This document shows, piece after piece, positions 25,092 to 33,880 of a stretch of DNA of 64,000 nucleotides. A model generated the notes under the pieces. That model was not told the DNA's origin and did no database searches. It saw nothing but the letters and a program-made list of their open reading frames with translations. Source of the stretch: Clostridiaceae bacterium Marseille-Q4145 (GTDB lineage Bacteria > Bacillota > Clostridia > Lachnospirales > Lachnospiraceae); the NCBI GenBank assembly GCA_018223365.1, contig JAGTTP010000002.1, forward strand, positions 1,123,306-1,187,305, read 5' to 3'. Both the position numbers and the translations under genes were made by a program. Position 1 is the stretch's first letter, and each line of letters opens with the position of its first letter.

Positions 25092-26054
25092 TCACAGCCC
25101 TTGGATTAAATGCTCCAGCGCTTCCAGACTTTCGATTTCGTTAACCCGCGCCCGAAGTTTCGCCGAATTAGGATATCCGGCTGTATACCAGGCCACATGT
25201 TTTCTCATCTCCCGGATTCCGGTATATGCACCTTTATATTCCACCAGCATCTTCGCATGCCGGAGAATCATGGCTTTCACTTCTTCCAGATCTGGCTTTG
25301 GTTCTTCTTCCCCAGTCTCCATCCAGTGCAGAATCTGCCGGAAAATCCACGGATTCCCCTGTGCGCCCCGACCAATCATGATGCCGTCGCAGCCAGTCAT
25401 CTCCACAAGCTGCCTTGCAGCCTCCGGAGAAGTCACATCTCCATTTCCAATGACTGGAATCTTCACCGCTTCTTTTACCTGACGGATAATGTTCCAGTCT
25501 GCTTTTCCACTGTAGTACTGCTCTCTGGTCCGGCCATGCACCGCTACCGCTGCTGCTCCTGCGCTTTCCGCAATTCTTGCAATCTCCACTGCATTGATAT
25601 GCTCATCGTCAAATCCTTTTCTGATCTTCACAGTCACCGGTTTTTTGATGGCTTTTGCAGTCTTACTGACGATCTCTTCCACCAGCTTTGGATTTTTCAT
25701 AAGGGCGGAACCTTCACCGTTGCCAGCTACTTTCGGCACCGGACATCCCATATTGATATCCAGAATGGAAAAGGAGCGGTTCTCTATCTTTTTCGCCATC
25801 TCACTAATGATATCCGGATCGGAACCAAACAGCTGCAAGGACACTGGCGGCTCCCGGTCATCAATGGTAAGCAATTCTTCCGTATTCCTGTTATTAAAAT
25901 AAATTGCCTTGGCACTGACCATCTCCATACAGAGAAGCCCCGCTCCCTGTTCTTTACACAAAAGACGAAATGGCAGGTCCGTAACACCTGCCATGGGAGC
26001 GAGGATCAGATTATTTTTCAGACTTACGTCTCCGATCTTCAGTGTCTGTATCAT
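25092..26054 (-). CDS. dusB: tRNA-dihydrouridine synthase (DusB type)
   Basis: 320 residues, FMN-dependent TIM barrel: LAPMAGVTDLPFRLL, catalytic Cys in INMGCPVPKV, KKPVTVKIRKGF, VAVHGRTREQYYSG and IGNGDV...MIGRGAQGNPW. Reduces uridines in the tRNA D-loop or variable region. The start ATG overlaps the DUF6145 stop by 4 bases (ATGA), implying translational coupling. Confidence 0.94.
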   Translation of the reverse strand: MIQTLKIGDVSLKNNLILAPMAGVTDLPFRLLCKEQGAGLLCMEMVSAKAIYFNNRNTEELLTIDDREPPVSLQLFGSDPDIISEMAKKIENRSFSILDINMGCPVPKVAGNGEGSALMKNPKLVEEIVSKTAKAIKKPVTVKIRKGFDDEHINAVEIARIAESAGAAAVAVHGRTREQYYSGKADWNIIRQVKEAVKIPVIGNGDVTSPEAARQLVEMTGCDGIMIGRGAQGNPWIFRQILHWMETGEEEPKPDLEEVKAMILRHAKMLVEYKGAYTGIREMRKHVAWYTAGYPNSAKLRARVNEIESLEALEHLIQGL

Positions 26055-26386
26055 CCTTCTACATCCTCGCCAAGGAAGAACACCTTATAGTACAGTTCCA
26101 GTGACTGTAACAGCTCCGCCTTCTCTTTCCTGATCTGACGGATCTTCAGTTCACTTCCAATATCGTCATAAAGCAAATCTCCTTCATTCGCTGATACTTC
26201 CAGCAGAAGATTCCCCTCCTCATCAAATACCAGGGTCAGCACACCACCGATATCTTCCGTGAACAACACGCACATAATCTTCAGCTCATCCTGAATTTGC
26301 TGAGGAAGTGCCTTAAAATCTTCATTCAGATAATATTTTTTTTCATAAGCGCTTGCTCCGCAGAGCACCACTTTGTCCTGATACAT
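26051..26386 (-). CDS. DUF6145-type small protein
   Basis: 111 residues (VVLCGASAYEKKYYLNEDF; ALPQQIQDELKIMCVLF; acidic C-terminus). AGGAG precedes the ATG. No signal or membrane segment. Conserved in Lachnospiraceae between birA and dus; function unknown. Confidence 0.75.
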   Translation of the reverse strand: MYQDKVVLCGASAYEKKYYLNEDFKALPQQIQDELKIMCVLFTEDIGGVLTLVFDEEGNLLLEVSANEGDLLYDDIGSELKIRQIRKEKAELLQSLELYYKVFFLGEDVEG

Positions 26387-26398
26387 CTGTCATTTCTC

Positions 26399-27385
26399 CT
26401 ATACATATCCGTACAATCCACGCACAGAAACTTCTCCCGCGTAGACGCAGACAGTTTTACCGTCTGTCTTTTTCACTATCAGTTCTCCATTGTCATTGAT
26501 TCCCTCGGTAGTTCCGGTATATTCATGTCCCGGCTCCAGCACACGGATCTCATGACCGCAGGTCACACAATGTTTATTATATTCTTCTTTCAGCGCCGAC
26601 AGATCCTCTGTTTTTAAAAATGTTCCATAGAGATCTTCCAGTTCTTCCATCACAACGGCAACCAGCTCCGCTCTTGCAATGGCATGTCCTGCTGCCTGTT
26701 TTAAGGAACCGGCAATCTCCCGGATCTCTTCCGGAAATTCTGTCTGGTTCACATTAATACCCGTACCAATGACCACATAGTTGATATAATCGACCTCCGT
26801 GCTCATTTCCGTCAGAATTCCACAGACTTTATGTCCATCTACTACCACATCATTGGGCCATTTGATGCCAGCTTCCAGTCCCGTCACACTCTGAATCCCC
26901 CTGACCACCGCCATAGCCATAAGAAGGGTCAGCCGTGAAGCATGCTCTGGGCGAATCTGTGGTTTTAGCAGAATCGTCATGGCAATATTCGCTCCTTTTG
27001 GGGTCTCCCAGGATCTTCCCCTGCGGCCTTTACCCCCGGTCTGCTCTTCTGCTACTACCAGAGTTCCAGTTTCTGCTCCCTGCTCAGCAATGCGCTTGGC
27101 ATAATTATTGGTAGAATCCACACTCTCCAGGAAAATACAGTTTTTACCCATCTGCTCCGTATGCAGCCTGCTCACGATTTCCGAAGCAGTCAGAAGATCC
27201 GGTGTTTCACCTGAACCCAGCTTATATCCACGATTTTTTACCGCTTCGATATCATAGCCTTCTTCCCGCAGCTGGCTGATTGCCTTCCAGACAGCAGTCC
27301 TGGAAACTCCAAACTGGTCGCAAAGCTGCTGTCCGGATACGTAGTCATCCGATTCCCGCAATATTTTCAATAATTCTGTTCTCAT
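26399..27385 (-). CDS. birA: Biotin-protein ligase / biotin operon repressor (bifunctional BirA)
   Basis: 328 residues from the ATG at 27385 (GGAGG upstream), not the longer frame. N-terminal winged helix (GQQLCDQFGVSRTAVWKAIS), central ligase with GGKGRRGRSWETPKG and IKWPNDVVVDG, C-terminal SH3-like domain. It adds biotin to carboxylase carrier proteins and, with its HTH domain, probably represses biotin genes. The start overlaps the stop of the upstream membrane-protein gene by 4 bases. Confidence 0.95.
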   Translation of the reverse strand: MRTELLKILRESDDYVSGQQLCDQFGVSRTAVWKAISQLREEGYDIEAVKNRGYKLGSGETPDLLTASEIVSRLHTEQMGKNCIFLESVDSTNNYAKRIAEQGAETGTLVVAEEQTGGKGRRGRSWETPKGANIAMTILLKPQIRPEHASRLTLLMAMAVVRGIQSVTGLEAGIKWPNDVVVDGHKVCGILTEMSTEVDYINYVVIGTGINVNQTEFPEEIREIAGSLKQAAGHAIARAELVAVVMEELEDLYGTFLKTEDLSALKEEYNKHCVTCGHEIRVLEPGHEYTGTTEGINDNGELIVKKTDGKTVCVYAGEVSVRGLYGYV

Positions 27386-27651
27386 AAAATTCCTCCCAGG
27401 CGCAGAATCGTTATAACGACTGCCATCCACATAGCCGCTGTCAATACTGCATAGCAAAAGACACCTGGCTGATTTTTTACTGCCCATTCTCTGGCAGTTC
27501 CCGCTCCAAAGAGAAACGCCCCCGCCAGAAATGCAAATAGCATGCATACCATCCGCTGTTCTTCATCCGACGCTGCCACAAATCCCATGGCCAGAATAAA
27601 GAGACTCAGCCAGACAGTAATATTCCGATATCTTTCCAGAAATCCTTTCAT
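27382..27651 (-). CDS. Small membrane protein, unknown function
   Basis: 89 residues with three predicted membrane helices (~12-28, 33-52, 65-86). Coupled by ATGA overlap to birA and 15 bases downstream of argF. No family recognised. Confidence 0.7.
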   Translation of the reverse strand: MKGFLERYRNITVWLSLFILAMGFVAASDEEQRMVCMLFAFLAGAFLFGAGTAREWAVKNQPGVFCYAVLTAAMWMAVVITILRLGGIL

Positions 27652-27666
27652 GATTCCTCCGGCTTT

Positions 27667-28653
27667 TTATGCTCCCAGCGTTGCTGCCATCACAGCTTTG
27701 ATGGTATGCATACGATTCTCAGCCTCATCAAATACAACAGACTGGGATGACTCAAATACTTCGTCGGTTACTTCCATGGCATCCAGATTAAATTTCTCAC
27801 TGATCTGTTTGCCGATCTTGGTTCCCAGATCATGGAACGCCGGCAGACAGTGCATGAAGATTGCCTGCTCTCCTGCATTTTCCATCACTGCTTTATTTAC
27901 CTGATAGGGAAGAAGGTCATGGATACGCTCTGCCCATACTTCATCCGGCTCACCCATGGATACCCATACGTCCGTATAAATGACATCTGCGTTCTTAGTT
28001 GCCTTCTGTACATCCTCTTCCAGCGTGATCTTTGCGCCGGTCTCTTTTGCGATTTCCTGACACTGATCGATCAGCTCCTGGGACGGCCAGTATTTCTTCG
28101 GCGCGCATGCAGTAAAGTCCATACCCATCTTCGCACATCCTACCATCCAGGAATTGCCCATATTGTAACGGGCATCACCCATGTAAACGACTTTCACATC
28201 CAGATTTCCGAAATGCTCACGGATGGTCAGCATATCTGCCAGAATCTGGGTCGGATGGAACTCATTGGTCAGACCGTTCCATACCGGAACCCCTGCATAT
28301 TTTGCCAGCTCTTCCACGATCTCCTGACCATATCCACGGTACTCGATACCCTCATACATTCTTCCCAGCACACGGGCAGTATCTGCAATGCTCTCCTTCT
28401 TACCGATCTGAGAACCGGTGGGATCAAGGTAAGTCGTTCCCATACCCAGGTCATGGGCAGCCACTTCAAAAGAGCAGCGGGTTCTGGTACTGGTTTTTTC
28501 AAAAATCAGCGCAACATTTTTACCTCTTAAAGTATCTACCGGAATGCCTTTTTTCTTCTTGGTTTTCAGCTCTGCAGCCAGATCCAGAAGATAAGTCATC
28601 TCTTCCGGTGTATAATCAAGCAGTTTCAAAAAATTTCTTCCTTTTAAATCCAT
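27667..28653 (-). CDS. argF: Ornithine carbamoyltransferase
   Basis: 328 residues: carbamoyl-phosphate loop FEKTSTRTRCSFE, HPTQILADMLTI, ornithine-loop region DVWVSMGEP and FMHCLPAFHD. The HCLP motif with FHD is diagnostic of ornithine rather than aspartate transcarbamoylase. Forms citrulline for arginine synthesis, or runs in reverse in the arginine deiminase pathway; no other arginine genes are next to it. AAAGGAG before the ATG. Confidence 0.95.
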   Translation of the reverse strand: MDLKGRNFLKLLDYTPEEMTYLLDLAAELKTKKKKGIPVDTLRGKNVALIFEKTSTRTRCSFEVAAHDLGMGTTYLDPTGSQIGKKESIADTARVLGRMYEGIEYRGYGQEIVEELAKYAGVPVWNGLTNEFHPTQILADMLTIREHFGNLDVKVVYMGDARYNMGNSWMVGCAKMGMDFTACAPKKYWPSQELIDQCQEIAKETGAKITLEEDVQKATKNADVIYTDVWVSMGEPDEVWAERIHDLLPYQVNKAVMENAGEQAIFMHCLPAFHDLGTKIGKQISEKFNLDAMEVTDEVFESSQSVVFDEAENRMHTIKAVMAATLGA

Positions 28654-28744
28654 GGCGGTGTCTCCTTTTGTATGTATGTGCTTTCATGCAAACAGGCTGG
28701 CGCAACATGCTGCGTCAGCCCGAAATGTGTTTCTGCAATGCGAA

Positions 28745-29662
28745 TTACTTCTCTTTCGCTACTTCCGTAACGGAACTTACCAGTCCGGCAAGCTTCTGAA
28801 TCTCGGACGGAATAATGATCTTGGTTGCCTGTCCGTCGGCTGCCTTTGCAAATGCCTCCAGGCTCTTCAGCTGGATCACCGCTTCATCTACTCCTACTTC
28901 TTTCAGGAAACGAAGACCGTCCGCATTTGCCTGCTGTACTTTCAGGATGGCTGCTGCCTGACCTTCTGCTTCCTTGATCATCTTCTCTTTCTCTGCTTCT
29001 GCTCTCAAGATTGCTGCCTGTTTCTCGGCCTCTGCATCCAGAATCGCAGACTCTTTATGACCTTCTGCCACCAGAATAGTGGACTTCTTTTCACCTTCTG
29101 CTTTCAGAATTGCCTCACGGCGCTCACGCTCTGCCTTCATCTGCTTCTCCATGGCATCCTGAATGGCAGCCGGAGGAATGATGTTCTTCAGTTCCACACG
29201 GTTCACTTTGATGCCCCACGGATCTGTTGCCACATCCAGAGAAGCACGCATCTTGGTGTTGATGGTCTCACGGGAAGTCAGGGTCTGGTCAAGTTCCAGA
29301 TCTCCAATGATATTTCTAAGGGTGGTAGCGGTCAGGTTCTCGATGGCCATGATCGGATTCTCTACACCATAAGCAAAAAGCTTCGGATCCGTAATCTGGA
29401 AGAACACAACCGTATCAATTCTCATGGTTACATTATCTTTTGTAATTACCGGCTGCGGAGCGAAATCCACTACCTGCTCTTTCAGGGTCACTTTCTTTGC
29501 CACACGATCAATGATCGGCACCTTAAAATGGATACCTACCGGCCAGGTTCCGTTATACGCACCCAGACGTTCCATAACAAGTGCGGTAGCCTGCGGTACC
29601 ACTTTCACACAGGATGCCAGAATGATCAGAATCACCAGAATCAGTACGCCTACTAAAATCAT
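28745..29662 (-). CDS. SPFH/Band 7 membrane-scaffold protein (QmcA/HflK-C-like)
   Basis: 305 residues: N-terminal membrane helix (2-20), SPFH domain (VPIIDRVAKKVTLKEQVVDF), then a long alanine/glutamate-rich coiled coil (residues ~175-255, EAEKQAAILRAEAEKEKMIK) that drives oligomerisation. Paired with the NfeD gene, whose stop overlaps its start by 4 bases. SPFH-NfeD pairs organise membrane microdomains and modulate membrane proteolysis. Confidence 0.9.
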   Translation of the reverse strand: MILVGVLILVILIILASCVKVVPQATALVMERLGAYNGTWPVGIHFKVPIIDRVAKKVTLKEQVVDFAPQPVITKDNVTMRIDTVVFFQITDPKLFAYGVENPIMAIENLTATTLRNIIGDLELDQTLTSRETINTKMRASLDVATDPWGIKVNRVELKNIIPPAAIQDAMEKQMKAERERREAILKAEGEKKSTILVAEGHKESAILDAEAEKQAAILRAEAEKEKMIKEAEGQAAAILKVQQANADGLRFLKEVGVDEAVIQLKSLEAFAKAADGQATKIIIPSEIQKLAGLVSSVTEVAKEK

Positions 29663-30114
29663 TTTATTTCCTCCTTTATCTCCTCCACGATAAGCTTCAC
29701 GCCTTCGATGGCACAGATCTTTACTTTGCTGCCTGCCGGGATAATCTTCAAATCATCCCTGCTTCTTGCTGTCCAGCTGATATCGGCAATGTCAACTTCT
29801 CCGGTCTGCGCCAGATTATTGATCTCCTTCGTTGCTACGGCTGTTCTGCCGATCAGACTGTCCGCATTGGTTTTTACCTGTCCCTTTTTCATAAAGCGCA
29901 TGGCTGCCGGTCTTGTAACCAACAGTAAAATCAGTGACAGTACCAGAAAAATTCCTGTCTGGACTCCCATACTCGCACCAAAAAAGGTAGAGATAAATGC
30001 TGCTGCCGCCCCGCCTGCGAACCAGACTGTCGTCAGGCCCAACGTCGCAATCTCAATAGCCAGCAATACGATCACCAGCACAAGCCAGATCACTGCAGAG
30101 TTCATTCCTGTCAT
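29659..30114 (-). CDS. NfeD-family membrane protein
   Basis: 151 residues with two or three N-terminal membrane helices (8-70), then a soluble NfeD C-terminal OB-fold (IGRTAVATKEINNLAQTGEV, IPAGSKVKICAIEG). Translationally coupled partner of the SPFH gene. GGAGG precedes the ATG. Confidence 0.9.
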   Translation of the reverse strand: MTGMNSAVIWLVLVIVLLAIEIATLGLTTVWFAGGAAAAFISTFFGASMGVQTGIFLVLSLILLLVTRPAAMRFMKKGQVKTNADSLIGRTAVATKEINNLAQTGEVDIADISWTARSRDDLKIIPAGSKVKICAIEGVKLIVEEIKEEIK

Positions 30115-30184
30115 GCATTTTTCCTCCGTTTGCTGTGATTGTTTTTATTATACAATATTCCCATACGGTTGACAACGAAAGGAT

Positions 30185-31096
30185 TTATGAAACTGTCTGC
30201 AACTTTCCCATCAGCTGCTCATACTCTTGCTGCGTCTGCAGTTTTTTGATCTTCTTCTCCAGTCCCTTCACTTCCGGGAACAGTTTCACCTGATAGAGCC
30301 ACAACTCTTTCATTTTAAATAGCACGTTCCGGTAACCACCCAGATCCCGTTCCAGATAGCCGTGATAGACCAAATCGTGAAACTCCCAGAATTCTTTCCG
30401 TCCGGTTTCCGGATTCATGAGAAATCCCCTGCCAATCATCAAACAATCTGTATCCGGCCGCTCTTTCTGAAATTTCTCCAGCTTCTCCTGATTGAACAAA
30501 TCACCGTTATAGCATATAGGATTTTTGCTCTCCTTTGCCGCCAGATCATACATTTCCATTCTGGGGTAATTCTTGTACCCATCGGTCTGTACTCTTGGAT
30601 GAATGATCAATTCTTCCAGAGGATAACGGTTGAAAATTTCCAGAAGTCTCGGAAATTCTTCCGGCTTTTCCTTCCCGATTCTGGTTTTTACGGATAATTT
30701 CAGTTCTGAACCCAGTGCCTCAAAGATGTTGTCCAGGAAACAGTCCAGCTCTTCCGGAAATGCCAGAAATCCAGAACCTTTTCCTTTGGTCACCACCGTT
30801 TTGGACGGACATCCAAGGTTTAAATTGATCTCCTGATATCCATAGTCTTTCAATGCTTTTCCGAGGCGGATAAATCCATCTGCCTTGTTAGTCAGAATCT
30901 GCGGTACCACATAAATTCCTTCATTATGTTCCGGCAGGATTTCCTGCAGCTCTCTTGTCTTAAAATCCCGCTTCTCATGAGTTTCCAGAAACGGGATAAA
31001 ATATTTATCAAGAGGTCCGTATACTTTTGCATGAGCCTGTCGGTAGGTATAAGTGGTAATGGCCTCCAACGGGGCCATATAGTAATGCATTCCCAT
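30185..31096 (-). CDS. tRNA-dihydrouridine synthase family protein (second paralogue)
   Basis: 303 residues with YYMAPLEAITTYTYRQAH, NLNLGCPSKTVVTKGKG (catalytic Cys), LSVKTRIG and CLMIGRGFLMNP. It differs clearly from the DusB-type protein at 25092, so it probably modifies another tRNA position. Transcribed away from the divergent MarR gene. Confidence 0.88.
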   Translation of the reverse strand: MGMHYYMAPLEAITTYTYRQAHAKVYGPLDKYFIPFLETHEKRDFKTRELQEILPEHNEGIYVVPQILTNKADGFIRLGKALKDYGYQEINLNLGCPSKTVVTKGKGSGFLAFPEELDCFLDNIFEALGSELKLSVKTRIGKEKPEEFPRLLEIFNRYPLEELIIHPRVQTDGYKNYPRMEMYDLAAKESKNPICYNGDLFNQEKLEKFQKERPDTDCLMIGRGFLMNPETGRKEFWEFHDLVYHGYLERDLGGYRNVLFKMKELWLYQVKLFPEVKGLEKKIKKLQTQQEYEQLMGKLQTVS

Positions 31097-31182
31097 GATC
31101 GTATCACCTTATTCTTATGTTATCGAAATTATATTCTAAAATCCCCCAGTGAGTCAATTTGTTTTCTATGAATACATTCCCA

Positions 31183-31239
31183 TTGACACATTCTTTGATT
31201 CATGCTACGCTATTCAAATATGAACAGTTCATTTTTGAA
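31183..31239 (+). promoter_or_regulatory. marR-type promoter with 27-bp palindromic operator
   Basis: TTGACA (31183-31188), 17 bases, TACGCT (31206-31211). An almost perfect palindrome follows immediately: TTCAAATATGAAC at 31213-31225 and GTTCATTTTTGAA at 31227-31239 match at 12 of 13 positions. It covers the transcription start, as expected for MarR autorepression. Confidence 0.8.
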
Positions 31240-31263
31240 TTATCCGGGAGTGAGGTAAAAATC

Positions 31264-31698
31264 ATGAATGTACGTCTGGAATTTGCAAGAAAAATACGAT
31301 TGGCATACAATGAATACTGCAAATCTTTATGTAAAGAGATTCATATGCCGCAAACAGCCTTTGATATTCTTATGTTTCTTGGCAACAATCCGGAATGCAA
31401 AACAGCCCGCGACATCGTGGAAATCCGGAAAATCAAAGCCAATCTGGTCTCTGTCAATGTAGATAAACTGGTAAAAGAAGGATATCTGACCAGAAACAGT
31501 ATAGAAGGAGACCGACGAAAAATCGAACTTCAATGTACGGAACAAGCACTTCCCATTATCGAAAAAGGCAGAAGACTTCAACAGGACTTTGAAACCGCTC
31601 TTCTTAAAAACACAAATGAGAACGATCGAAATGGATTTTTCAGGACGCTGGAAATCATCGAAGAGAACCTGGAGCATCTGACCCCTGAAAATCATTAA
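31264..31698 (+). CDS. MarR-family transcriptional regulator
   Basis: 144 residues from the ATG at 31264 with GGGAGTGAGG upstream. Winged-helix core (TAFDILMFLGNNPECKTARD, LVSVNVDKLVKEGYLTR, wing EGDRRKIELQCT) between dimerisation helices. No co-directional target gene follows (a terminator does), so it may regulate itself, the divergent dus gene or distant genes. Confidence 0.88.
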   Translation: MNVRLEFARKIRLAYNEYCKSLCKEIHMPQTAFDILMFLGNNPECKTARDIVEIRKIKANLVSVNVDKLVKEGYLTRNSIEGDRRKIELQCTEQALPIIEKGRRLQQDFETALLKNTNENDRNGFFRTLEIIEENLEHLTPENH

Positions 31699-31714
31699 TA
31701 CTGCAACAGAAAAT

Positions 31715-31744
31715 CCCCGCAGTCCATACCATCGGACCGCGGGG
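31715..31744. terminator. Bidirectional terminator between MarR and the ABC importer
   Basis: CCCCGCAGTCC and GGACCGCGGGG form an 11-position GC-rich stem with one mismatch between converging genes. Confidence 0.8.
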
Positions 31745-31759
31745 TTACATTTTCTATCT

Positions 31760-32761
31760 TTATCGTTCTTCCCTGAAGTAAGCCAGACCCAGACTTGCAG
31801 GAGGCTGGCTCTCTCTCTTACTGCGGATGCTGGTCACTACCAGTACCACCAGAGTTACCACATACGGAATCATTTTATATAACTCCTGGAACTCCATATG
31901 ATCCATTCCGGTCGGAATGTAGAGATACAGGATATACAGTCCTCCAAACAGGAAGGATGCCAGAATACTGATATTCGGGCGCCAGATGGTGAAGATTACA
32001 AGGGCGATAGCCAGCCAGCCTCTGTCACCGAAGGCATCGTTGGACCATACGCCGCAGGCATAGTCCATAACATAGTAGAGACCGCCAAATCCTGCGATCA
32101 TACATCCGACACAGGTTGCGATGTATTTATATTTTGCCACGTTAATACCTGCTGCATCTGCAGTACTCGGGTTCTCGCCAACTGCACGAAGCTGAAGGCC
32201 CACACGGGTGTGATGCAGAATATAGGATGCTACCAGCGCAATGATCACTGCCAGATATGCCAGGAAGCCGTAGGACAGGAACAATTTTCCAAACCAGCCC
32301 AGTTTTCCTGCAAAGGGAAGGGTCTTGCTGAAAAATCCACTGGTTGCCGTCAGGGTAATGGAGGGAACATCGCTGTCTACCAGTTTGATCAGCGAACCGC
32401 CAAAGAAGTTACCAAAACCAACACCAAATGTAGTCATGGCAAGTCCTGTTACATTCTGATTTGCTCTCAGTGTCACGGTCAGGAAACAGTATAAGATTCC
32501 CATGAGCAGCGAGCCAAGCATGCAGCATGCCATCGGAATCAGAATGGCGAGGGTTCCGTTCATGGCAGACGCATCCGGCACAGAATGTTCATAGAAGAAA
32601 GAACCGATCACACCACAGATGGCTCCCACATACATAACGCCCGGAATTCCCAGATTCAGATTACCGGATTTCTCGGTCACGATCTCACCGGTACTTCCGA
32701 ATAGCAGCGGAATGCCCTGCACAATGGCTCTTGGAATAAACGCAAGTAAGAAGTTCAACAT
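31760..32761 (-). CDS. BMP-type nucleoside ABC importer, permease 2 (NupQ/YufQ-like)
   Basis: 333 residues, about nine membrane helices, with the family signature TEKSGNLNLGIPGVMYVGA near the N-terminus and GENPSTADAAGINVAKYK in the cytoplasmic coupling region. Last gene of the lipoprotein-ATPase-permease-permease set; 3 bases separate it from the first permease. Confidence 0.9.
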   Translation of the reverse strand: MLNFLLAFIPRAIVQGIPLLFGSTGEIVTEKSGNLNLGIPGVMYVGAICGVIGSFFYEHSVPDASAMNGTLAILIPMACCMLGSLLMGILYCFLTVTLRANQNVTGLAMTTFGVGFGNFFGGSLIKLVDSDVPSITLTATSGFFSKTLPFAGKLGWFGKLFLSYGFLAYLAVIIALVASYILHHTRVGLQLRAVGENPSTADAAGINVAKYKYIATCVGCMIAGFGGLYYVMDYACGVWSNDAFGDRGWLAIALVIFTIWRPNISILASFLFGGLYILYLYIPTGMDHMEFQELYKMIPYVVTLVVLVVTSIRSKRESQPPASLGLAYFREER

Positions 32762-32764
32762 GAT

Positions 32765-33880
32765 TTATTTTACCTCCTTCTTCTCTGCTTTTTTACGTGA
32801 CTGCAGCTGATAAGAGATGAAGAATTCACAGCCGATGATAAAGAACAGAATAATTCCCGTCAGGATATCGGAGTAAGACTGGTTCAGTCCGAAGTTTGTG
32901 GAAATCTCACTGGCACCACGATTCATGAAAATGATCAGGAAGCTGGAGAATACCATGGTCAGCGGATTGAATTTGGACATCCAGGATACCAGAACTGCCG
33001 TAAATCCCTGACCTCCTGCAATGGTTGTGGTTATCGTATGATTGATGCCTCCCACCAGCAGAAGACCAACCAGTCCGCAGATAGCACCGGACAGTACCAC
33101 CGTCCGCATGATCACTTTTTCTACTTTAATGCCAACGTATTTCGCCGTGTTCTCACTCTCACCCACAACAGAAATCTCATAGCCATGTTTACTGTAGTTA
33201 AGATAAATATACATAAATGCCGTAATGAGCACTGCCACCAGAATGCTTAAGAGGTATTTGTAACCGAATGCCTGGGGCAGCCAGCCCACATTCGTATTCT
33301 GATTGATAATTCCAATCTTTCCAGAGCCCTTCGGCACTTCCCATACGATGGTATAAAATGCCACCAGCTGAGTAGCAATATAGTTCATCATCAGAGTGGA
33401 AAGAGTCTCATTTGTATTCCATTTTGCCTTGAAAAATGCCGGAATAAATCCCCAGAATGCACCAGCTGCGATACTTGCCACAATCATGCAGAGGATGACT
33501 GCCGCATTCGGAAGCTTGTTCCCCAGACAGATCATGCAGGCTGCAGATGCCAGACCACCGATGAGCACCTGACCTTCACCGCCAATATTCCAGAATTTCA
33601 TCTTGAATGCCGGAGTCAACGCCAGGGAAATCAGAAGCAGGATGGAAATGTTCTGGAAGGTAATCCAGGTCTTTCTGGCAGAGCCAAATGCTCCTGTAAA
33701 AATAGACTGATATACCTGAATCGGGTTAATACCCGTCGTTACGGTTGTAATTATCGCGCAGAGAATCAGCGCCAGCACAATGGCCGCTGCCCGGATTCCC
33801 AGCGACTGATACCAGGGAATGGCATCTCTCTTTACAATATGGAAAAGCGGTTCTTTCTTTTTCTCATTCATGTTCTTCAC
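32765..33880 (-). CDS. BMP-type nucleoside ABC importer, permease 1 (NupP/YufP-like)
   Basis: 371 residues, basic N-terminus then eight or more membrane helices. Family marks NIGGEGQVLIGGLASA and GESENTAKYVGIKVEKV (coupling loop). Its start overlaps the end of the ATPase gene by 17 bases. Confidence 0.9.
   Translation of the reverse strand: MKNMNEKKKEPLFHIVKRDAIPWYQSLGIRAAAIVLALILCAIITTVTTGINPIQVYQSIFTGAFGSARKTWITFQNISILLLISLALTPAFKMKFWNIGGEGQVLIGGLASAACMICLGNKLPNAAVILCMIVASIAAGAFWGFIPAFFKAKWNTNETLSTLMMNYIATQLVAFYTIVWEVPKGSGKIGIINQNTNVGWLPQAFGYKYLLSILVAVLITAFMYIYLNYSKHGYEISVVGESENTAKYVGIKVEKVIMRTVVLSGAICGLVGLLLVGGINHTITTTIAGGQGFTAVLVSWMSKFNPLTMVFSSFLIIFMNRGASEISTNFGLNQSYSDILTGIILFFIIGCEFFISYQLQSRKKAEKKEVK

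Noticed and set aside
28652..29656. 334-codon plus-strand frame opposite the SPFH gene
   Set aside because: Antisense shadow of a coiled-coil gene with repetitive codons.
31159..31263. Longer N-terminal start for the MarR regulator
   Set aside because: The extra codons cover the promoter and operator; the ATG at 31264 has the ribosome site and the family start.
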